A stretch of DNA of 12,644 bases, from assembly GCA_002292345.1 (NCBI GenBank), contig DBBT01000080.1:28001-40644 (forward strand), written 5' to 3'. Shown in pieces: positions 8,235 through 12,644 of this stretch. The notes under the pieces are model-generated. The model saw only the letters and a program-made list of their open reading frames with translations, had not been told where the DNA came from and made no database searches. Numbering within the stretch: the first letter of the stretch is position 1; each line of letters starts with the position of its first letter. The stretch is from Opitutia bacterium UBA977 (GTDB taxonomy: Bacteria; Verrucomicrobiota; Verrucomicrobiia; Opitutales; Coraliomargaritaceae). The position numbers and the translations under genes were made by a program.

Positions 8235-9116
8235 ATGAAAAGTATGACAGGATATGGTCGTGGCTCTGCGGATGCCTCTAAACAAAATGTGCGAATCGAA
8301 GTCGAGATAACTTCGGTAAACCGTAAAACTCTAGATGCTCAAATATCCTGTCCTCGTGAATGGAATGGGCTCGACCAACAATGCAAGGATTGGCTCAAAG
8401 AAACTTTTCAGCGCGGTCGCGTAAACATTCAAATAAAGGCAGAGTCGACCGAGGGCGCACAGTCTGGCTTGGCTTGGAGTGCCCAAAGCATGAACGAAAG
8501 CTTGGATCGACTGCGCAGCTTCGCTGAAAGCCAGAATATCCCCTTTGCTGTCGATAGTCACGTATTACTCGATCTAGCAAAAACTCTAAAAGACAGTACT
8601 GCACTCCCTGACTGGCGCGAAATTGAAGCTCCCATCAAATCAGCATTTGATACTGCGCTCGCAGATATTGATTCCATGCGAATTAACGAGGGCAAGGCAC
8701 TTGCGGAAGACTTACGACAGCGCATACAAGAGCTCGATACTATTCGTCAGCTAATAGCAAAACATGCAAAGAACACTGTCGCGACTTATCGCGATGCTCT
8801 GATGAATCGACTCAAACAACTAAAGCTCGAACTAGACATAAATGATGAACGTGTGCTCAAGGAAATAGCTATCTTCGCCGACCGCTCGGACATCAGCGAG
8901 GAACTCACACGCTTGGGTAGCCACTTCGATCAATTCAACGAATTCATTGATACTGACGAAGCGACCGGTCGGAAGATGGATTTCCTATGCCAAGAAATAC
9001 ACCGAGAATTCAATACTACTGGCAGTAAGTCATCACCGATCGAAATCACCCGCGCAGTGATTGAAGGTAAAAATGCCCTCGAACGTATACGTGAACAGGT
9101 GCAAAATATCGAGTAA
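8235..9116 (+). CDS. yicC: YicC family endoribonuclease
   Basis: This 293-residue protein has the full architecture of the YicC family, with an N-terminal YicC domain and a C-terminal DUF1732 domain. It opens with SMTGYGRG (residues 3-10) and the [10 protein letters not shown] segment (25-34). The C-terminal hallmarks are [19 protein letters not shown] (216-234), [20 protein letters not shown] (244-263) and the closing [16 protein letters not shown] (276-291). Length matches the roughly 290-residue family. YicC proteins are cytoplasmic oligomeric endoribonucleases; E. coli YicC promotes decay of the small RNA RyhB. In many bacteria yicC sits directly before gmk; here the next gene is the convergent pyrD, so that linkage is absent on the downstream side. 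The ATG at 8235 gives the canonical [12 protein letters not shown] start. Confidence 0.95.
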   Translation: MKSMTGYGRGSADASKQNVRIEVEITSVNRKTLDAQISCPREWNGLDQQCKDWLKETFQRGRVNIQIKAESTEGAQSGLAWSAQSMNESLDRLRSFAESQNIPFAVDSHVLLDLAKTLKDSTALPDWREIEAPIKSAFDTALADIDSMRINEGKALAEDLRQRIQELDTIRQLIAKHAKNTVATYRDALMNRLKQLKLELDINDERVLKEIAIFADRSDISEELTRLGSHFDQFNEFIDTDEATGRKMDFLCQEIHREFNTTGSKSSPIEITRAVIEGKNALERIREQVQNIE

Positions 9117-9187
9117 CACAGACACCCTAGACTCTACTTGCTAAGCTCAAGGTTATGACAAGCCCTAGACCTGCATAGATCAAAAAG

Positions 9188-9205
9188 ATAGGATTCTATT
9201 TTTTT
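9188..9205. terminator. weak hairpin plus T-tract between convergent yicC and pyrD
   Basis: ATAG (9188-9191) pairs with CTAT (9196-9199) and runs into a seven-T tract (9199-9205) in the yicC direction. On the opposite strand the same stem is followed by CTTTTT, in the pyrD direction. A terminator is expected between convergent genes, but the 4-bp stem is short for an efficient intrinsic site. Confidence 0.3.
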
Positions 9206-9206
9206 A

Positions 9207-10271
9207 CTAGATCCAGTCTTCGCCGTGTGACTTTAAAGCTTCCGCTAGCACTTTAGCGAAAAATGGACCGCGATAGATCCAACCTGTATAGATTTGTACC
9301 ATCGATGCCCCAGCATCCATTTTTTCGCCGGCAGATTCGACCGAATCAATCCCACCCACGCCGATAATCGGCAACTTGCCTTCAGTGGAACGGTGAATAA
9401 AGTCAATCACATCGTTGGAACGCTTGTGAAGATCCGTGCCGCCACTCATGCCGCCAGTTTCCGTCGTGGTAAAGCCACGTGGACGGGCAATCGTGGTATT
9501 GGTCGCAATAATGCCGTCGTATTCCAAATCAAGCAGCACCTCTACAATTTGATCGATCTCGGCGTACGTCAGGTCTGGTGCGATCTTGAGTAGCAACGGA
9601 TGTGGCTGGTGCCCGAGTTTTTTGGCGTAACTACGATTCTCATCGCGCAGTGTGGTTAACAAATCACGCAGGTAGCTCTCGGACTGCAGTTCACGCAAGC
9701 CCGGTGTATTCGGACTGCTGATATTAATGGTGAAATAATCAGCTTGATCCGCCAACGTATGAAACGACGCTACATAGTCGTCCACCGCATGATCCAGCGA
9801 TGTAGCCTTCGCCTTACCGATGTTCACCCCAACGGGCATTCTACGCTTGCCCTTCGGGTAGTGCTTCGAGAGGCATTGTAACATCGCCTCGGAACCCTTA
9901 TTATTAAAACCCATCCGATTAATCAGGGCCTTTTGCTCGGGGTAGCGAAATAACCGCGGACGCGGATTGCCTGGCTGCCCTTGTGGCGTAACTGTACCGA
10001 CCTCGGCATGACCGAAGCCCAGCGCCTCAGTGGCACGCGCGAATTCACCATCTTTATCCATCCCAGCAGCGAGACCGACACGATTTGGAAATTCTAAACC
10101 AAACAGTTTAACGGGTTTATCCTCTCGGACTTGATTGCAGGCGCGCAGCAGTCGACATAGAGTCGGCATCTGACTTAGCGCCATAAGTGCGGTGCGGCCA
10201 CGATCATGCGCCTGTTCCGGCTCCATTTTAAAGAGAATTGGCCGAATAATTTTTTCGTAGATACATCCCAT
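9207..10271 (-). CDS. pyrD: dihydroorotate dehydrogenase (quinone), class 2
   Basis: This 354-residue FMN enzyme oxidises dihydroorotate to orotate in pyrimidine synthesis and passes electrons to the membrane quinone pool. The N-terminal amphipathic segment (about residues 1-40, including IIRPILFKMEPEQAH) is the class 2 membrane-association region. The TIM-barrel signatures are all present: LAAGMDKDGE (67-76), GTVTPQGQPGNPRPRLFR (92-109), NRMGFNNKG (118-126), NISSPNTPGLR (183-193), LLLKIAPDL (226-234), ATNTT (256-260), GGMSGG (273-278) and IIGVGGI (302-308). The catalytic base position is Ser (Ser186), as in class 2, where class 1 has Cys. Length fits the family (about 335-360). It is convergent with yicC and divergent from the acidic-tail gene; its upstream region holds a Fur-box-like palindrome. 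No Shine-Dalgarno sequence precedes the ATG. Confidence 0.97.
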   Translation of the reverse strand: MGCIYEKIIRPILFKMEPEQAHDRGRTALMALSQMPTLCRLLRACNQVREDKPVKLFGLEFPNRVGLAAGMDKDGEFARATEALGFGHAEVGTVTPQGQPGNPRPRLFRYPEQKALINRMGFNNKGSEAMLQCLSKHYPKGKRRMPVGVNIGKAKATSLDHAVDDYVASFHTLADQADYFTINISSPNTPGLRELQSESYLRDLLTTLRDENRSYAKKLGHQPHPLLLKIAPDLTYAEIDQIVEVLLDLEYDGIIATNTTIARPRGFTTTETGGMSGGTDLHKRSNDVIDFIHRSTEGKLPIIGVGGIDSVESAGEKMDAGASMVQIYTGWIYRGPFFAKVLAEALKSHGEDWI

Positions 10272-10333
10272 AGCGGTAAATCTGTTAGCCTAAATTGAGA
10301 AATGGGCAAGTTAACAAGGCATCGCCACTAAAC

Positions 10334-10346
10334 AATGATAATCATT
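10334..10346. promoter_or_regulatory. Fur-box-like palindrome in the pyrD / acidic-protein divergent region
   Basis: AATGATAATCATT is a perfect odd palindrome and equals the central 13 bases of the classical 19-bp Fur consensus (GATAATGATAATCATTATC). The outer three bases on each side mostly differ, giving 14 of 19 overall. It lies 63 bp upstream of the pyrD start and about 60 bp upstream of the AT-rich promoter-like stretch of the plus-strand gene. A Fur-family regulator (Fur, Zur or PerR type) could bind here. The match is seen; the binding is inferred. Confidence 0.45.
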
Positions 10347-10348
10347 CG

Positions 10349-10364
10349 TTGGAAAATTTTCTAA
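10349..10364. promoter_or_regulatory. second palindrome next to the Fur-like box
   Basis: TTGGAAAATTTTCTAA is palindromic except for one pair, with a perfect 10-bp core, GAAAATTTTC, at 10352-10361. Its centre lies about 16 bp from the centre of the Fur-like box, roughly one and a half helical turns away. It could be a second operator or an AT-rich promoter upstream element. No factor can be assigned. Confidence 0.3.
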
Positions 10365-10386
10365 CAAAGCACTTTACAATTCGGTT

Positions 10387-10414
10387 TTGGAAGTTTTTAC
10401 CCGTTGTATATTAT
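10387..10414 (+). promoter_or_regulatory. candidate sigma70-like promoter for the acidic-tail gene
   Basis: TTGGAA (10387-10392) and TATTAT (10409-10414) are separated by 16 bp and embedded in a run of alternating A/T. Several overlapping -10-like hexamers occur in 10407-10422, so the exact element is uncertain. Initiation near 10422 would give a leader of about 115 nt before the preferred start codon at 10537. Confidence 0.3.
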
Positions 10415-10527
10415 ATTATAAAATTCCTAGTCAAAGCTCGAAGCTACTTATAAAATATACTTAGGAACTACGCCTTTTAAGCATGCCCAATACATCTACA
10501 AAACTCACCTGGTGCAAAGCACGCATC

Positions 10528-10536
10528 GGAGAAGAC
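10528..10536 (+). promoter_or_regulatory. Shine-Dalgarno sequence deciding the start at 10537
   Basis: GGAGAAG (10528-10534) places a GGAG core 5 nt before the ATG at 10537. It is the clearest Shine-Dalgarno sequence in the window. The alternative in-frame ATG at 10483 has none at a usable distance. This favours 10537 as the real start. Confidence 0.55.
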
Positions 10537-11226
10537 ATGAACTGGTGGATCAAAGAAATCAGTGATCCTATCCATTGGGAGATCGATGGCCTCGGTATCA
10601 TTGACCCACGCCAGTTTCAGCACATTCTCGATTTACTGGAGCCGCTCAACGAATACGGCCTGCAAACTGATCTTGTCGCTGAAGCCTTTTACTCTTTCGG
10701 GATCGACGAAATTCAGGACGACAAGTCCGTCCTACTCAAGCGCGTGCAGGACAACATTCTCGACAGCGAAGATCCGCTTTTTGCTCTTCCCGATGTACTG
10801 GACGAAGATAAGGGTCCCTACGCCGACTTGCTCGACCACATCACCAAGCTACGCATTAAAATGCTTAACGATCTGATCGATTTCGCCCAGAATCTGACGG
10901 TCGAGGAACTCGAAGAAGAAATCCGCGAATCCCAAAATGGCGACTTTCTCGAAGGTCGAGCGACGCACTACTTTACCGAACTCACCACGATCCTAGAATA
11001 CGTGCCAGAAGGATTCGAACTCGATGACGACGAAGAGACCACTCCAAAGTCCGAAGACGAAGAACTCGTAAAAGAAATTGAAGATGTGGATACAGGCACC
11101 GACACCGAAGAAAAACTCGTCGCCGACGAAACCATGAAGTGGGACGAAGAAGAGGAAGATGAGGAACAGCAGTACGAAGAACACACCACTCCACCGGAGA
11201 CTGAGGGAGAAGAGCCTGCCAAATAA
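10537..11226 (+). CDS. hypothetical protein with highly acidic C-terminal tail
   Basis: This is a 229-residue protein from the ATG at 10537. An in-frame ATG at 10483 would add 18 residues (MPNTSTKLTWCKARIGED), but only 10537 has a good Shine-Dalgarno sequence. Residues of about 1-155 form a soluble, probably helical domain that opens with MNWWIKEISDPIHWEI. It then carries long helices (for example around LLKRVQDNILD and LRIKMLNDLIDFAQNL). The last 70 residues or so are dominated by Glu and Asp with scattered Thr and Pro (for example WDEEEEDEEQQYEEH), and are predicted disordered and very acidic. There are no membrane spans, signal peptide or catalytic motifs I recognise. It is monocistronic: a long leader region lies upstream and a strong terminator 19 bp downstream. 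Function unknown. Confidence 0.8.
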   Translation: MNWWIKEISDPIHWEIDGLGIIDPRQFQHILDLLEPLNEYGLQTDLVAEAFYSFGIDEIQDDKSVLLKRVQDNILDSEDPLFALPDVLDEDKGPYADLLDHITKLRIKMLNDLIDFAQNLTVEELEEEIRESQNGDFLEGRATHYFTELTTILEYVPEGFELDDDEETTPKSEDEELVKEIEDVDTGTDTEEKLVADETMKWDEEEEDEEQQYEEHTTPPETEGEEPAK

Positions 11227-11244
11227 GTCACAGCTCATACTTTT

Positions 11245-11273
11245 AAAAGCCTCGGGTTTACCGAGGCTTTTTT
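11245..11273 (+). terminator. strong rho-independent terminator after the acidic-tail gene
   Basis: AAAAGCCTCGG (11245-11255) and CCGAGGCTTTT (11261-11271) form a perfect 11-bp stem around a GTTTA loop, with a T-run from 11268 to 11273. The A-run on the 5' side makes it potentially bidirectional, so it may also stop the convergent minus-strand gene that ends at 11304. Confidence 0.92.
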
Positions 11274-11303
11274 GTGCTCTTCATCGATAACAACAAAAAC
11301 GCC

Positions 11304-11753
11304 CTAGCGAGCGATTGTTTCTGATGCCTCATTGTAGAGGACGGTGTATAGCACGCCGAGTAGGTTTCTACGAGTCACGCGCTCTTTATCTTCGCGGGTG
11401 TTATTAATGCCCTTTGCGATCCAAGCCTCTGAACCAGCCCGCCGCACCAATTGATGCAGTACACGATAGCCATCCTTATTTGTATAGCCGACCGTCATGC
11501 CTACCTCCAGAGCGTCAAAATCAATCGGCCGAACAATGATGATGGTGTTTTTCGTTAACACTGGCTCCATTGAAGTGCCGCTGGTGCGGGCCATGTAGGC
11601 ACCGCTGTCGCGAAACTTCACCATCTGCCCGAGTTTGAACGCTTCGTTATATTCCACTGGCGCAAACGTGGTATTATTCTGTGCCGTCGTATTACAACCA
11701 ATGAAGCATCCGCTAGTAAATAATGCGGCAAGAAATAGGACCGGTCTCAACAT
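11304..11753 (-). CDS. signal-peptidase-fold (S24/S26-like) exported protein, probable lipoprotein
   Basis: This is a 149-residue protein from the ATG at 11753; an in-frame TTG at 11798 would add 15 residues. The ATG start gives a compact lipoprotein-type signal (MLRPVLFLAALFTSGC, Cys16; a second Cys at 20). The body has the S26 signal-peptidase core: RTSGTSMEP (residues 56-64) with the nucleophile-type Ser61, then IIIVRPIDFDALEVGM, and LHQLV with His100. A KGINNTRED stretch follows (114-122, Asp122). In SipW/ER-type signal peptidases the Ser pairs with His instead of Lys, and an Asp follows in a GDxN-like motif. Here the Ser and His are kept, the first Asp is Ile116, and a later Asp (122) remains. 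There is no membrane helix beyond the signal. It could be an active exported protease or a degenerate relative. It is divergent from a homologous gene at 12035. Confidence 0.75.
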   Translation of the reverse strand: MLRPVLFLAALFTSGCFIGCNTTAQNNTTFAPVEYNEAFKLGQMVKFRDSGAYMARTSGTSMEPVLTKNTIIIVRPIDFDALEVGMTVGYTNKDGYRVLHQLVRRAGSEAWIAKGINNTREDKERVTRRNLLGVLYTVLYNEASETIAR

Positions 11754-11914
11754 GTGATTTACAATTCCAATATACAGTCTCAAGGCAAGTCGCTTCAATT
11801 GCTCTTACGCAGAGATATTAACGCAAAAAAATTGCAGACTGCCTAAATGCGAAGGATTAGTAAAAACCCGGAAAATGCTCCGTATCTATCTATTAAAGAA
11901 CAACTTGCATATAA

Positions 11915-11944
11915 ACTACGTGATATTACGTAGAGCGACTACGT
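11915..11944. promoter_or_regulatory. CTACGT inverted and direct repeat, putative operator
   Basis: CTACGT (11916-11921) and ACGTAG (11928-11933) form a perfect inverted repeat with a 6-bp spacer. A third copy in direct orientation lies at 11939-11944, and ACTACGT recurs exactly 23 bp after its first occurrence. The cluster sits in the 281-bp gap between the two divergent signal-peptidase-fold genes, about 90 bp before the plus-strand start and 160 bp from the minus-strand start. The repeats are visible; a regulatory role is inferred. Confidence 0.4.
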
Positions 11945-12034
11945 TCTAATAAAAATAAAATTCCGAAACTTAAGTGCAAAGAATACACGTTTCACGCGAT
12001 ATCTTATTAAGCCATCAGAGGGTATTCTGTAGGC

Positions 12035-12514
12035 ATGAAAACAACAACACTCCTCGCCCTCATCGCTCTCAGCCTTACAGCAGTCTTTTCAGCCAATGCT
12101 GCTCCTAAGTCTTCTGCTTCCTTCCAGAAAGCACTCCAAGACGCTGAAATGATTGCTTCCCTTAGCCCTGAGTGGAGTGTGCAACGTACATCTGGAGTTT
12201 CCATGGGTGACTTTTACGGCGACAACTCTCTTATCCTAGTTCAAAAAGCCGAGATCGAAGACATCCGCGTTGGTATGATGATTGTTTACCGTTCACCTGA
12301 AGGTGAGTTGATCTCACACAAGGTTGCAGAGCACAACGGTACTTCACTCAGCACCATTGGTGTTTCCAACTGGAGCATCGATCCTTTCCCAATTACAAGC
12401 GATATGATCGTTGGTACAGTATTCGGTGTCTTTCACACATCAGGTGCACCAAGCGGCGATGTTTACGCTTCCAACGGCGAGCCTCTTCCAACTGCACTCT
12501 GCAAAACATTTTAA
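12035..12514 (+). CDS. signal-peptidase-fold (S24/S26-like) secreted protein
   Basis: This 159-residue protein has a typical Sec signal (MKTTTLLALIALSLTAVFSA, residues 1-20) and a likely cleavage site at ANA-AP (after residue 22). The mature part carries RTSGVSMGD (51-59, Ser56), then LILVQKAEIEDIRVGMMIVY, ISHKV with His95, IGVSNWSID (108-116, Asp116) and IVGTVFGVFH. These align in order and spacing with the divergent neighbour: RTSGxSM, a hydrophobic strand, VGM, a His, then G-x-x-N-x-x-x-Asp, and a closing G-x-(L/F) strand. It is thus a paralogue with the S26 Ser/His arrangement of SipW/ER-type signal peptidases but no transmembrane anchor. The Pro usual after SM is missing (SMGD), so substrate binding or activity may be altered. 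It is followed by a strong terminator. Confidence 0.78.
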   Translation: MKTTTLLALIALSLTAVFSANAAPKSSASFQKALQDAEMIASLSPEWSVQRTSGVSMGDFYGDNSLILVQKAEIEDIRVGMMIVYRSPEGELISHKVAEHNGTSLSTIGVSNWSIDPFPITSDMIVGTVFGVFHTSGAPSGDVYASNGEPLPTALCKTF

Positions 12515-12566
12515 TTAACACTTTCGGATTGATCATTATTTGTTGTTTTCATCTCTCCGATAAAAG

Positions 12567-12605
12567 AGCCTCTTCTGCAATTTGCAGATGAGGCTTTTTC
12601 TTTTT
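12567..12605 (+). terminator. rho-independent terminator downstream of the 12035 gene
   Basis: AGCCTC (12567-12572) pairs with GAGGCT (12590-12595). The stem then continues past one T-T mismatch with TCTGC/GCAGA around an AATTT loop. The tract TTTTTCTTTTT runs from 12595 to 12605. The stem is 11 bp with one internal mismatch, about 50 nt after the stop codon. Confidence 0.85.
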
Positions 12606-12644
12606 GTACTTTATCAATCTGTTTGCCAGAACTATTGATTAATC

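Noticed and set aside
10968..11238. Three minus-strand ORFs opposite the acidic tail, including a very Ser-rich one
   Set aside because: Poly-Ser and poly-Phe/Leu compositions are the expected antisense readings of GAA/GAC-rich acidic codons.
5056..11981. Shared 12-mer TTAAGTGCAAAG at 5056-5067 and 11970-11981
   Set aside because: A window of this size should contain a few 12-base matches by chance, and the surrounding bases do not align.

Overview
This 12.6 kb window is a stretch of bacterial chromosome with mostly housekeeping content. Gene content points to a Gram-negative aerobe: the N-terminal half of an Alternative Complex III (ACIII) operon, a class 2 (quinone-linked) dihydroorotate dehydrogenase, YicC, and several predicted lipoproteins and Sec/Tat-exported proteins. 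ACIII, a bacterial MYG1 homologue, mid-range GC and mostly absent Shine-Dalgarno sequences fit a marine Verrucomicrobiota (Opitutae-like) genome. That assignment is inference, because no rRNA or marker gene is present. I saw no tRNA, rRNA, CRISPR array, insertion sequence or prophage.

Layout. Positions 1-4890 (minus strand) hold the start of an ACIII operon. In transcription order it has a 65-residue Tat-signal microprotein, the pentaheme cytochrome actA, the large iron-sulfur/molybdopterin-like subunit actB with a very His-rich tail, and the first 168 codons of the membrane quinol-binding subunit actC, which runs off the left edge. Quinol would be oxidised at ActC/ActB, with electrons leaving through the ActA hemes to a cytochrome oxidase. 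A 368-bp divergent gap (4891-5258) separates the operon from a plus-strand series of apparently independent genes: an unrecognised single-span membrane protein (5259), a MYG1-family DHH-like hydrolase (5975), a six-span K+-channel-like protein (7001), a small lipoprotein-like protein (7740) and yicC (8235). pyrD (9207-10271) lies on the minus strand, convergent with yicC.

Between pyrD and the next plus-strand gene, a 211-bp AT-rich divergent region contains an exact core of the Fur-box consensus next to a second palindrome. The gene it faces encodes an unrecognised protein with a strongly acidic tail and ends at a textbook intrinsic terminator. The right end carries two small divergent genes. 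Both encode exported proteins built on what looks like the same signal-peptidase (S24/S26) fold: one has a lipoprotein-like signal, the other an ordinary Sec signal. The gap between them holds an inverted-plus-direct repeat of CTACGT. This pair is the most unusual item in the window.
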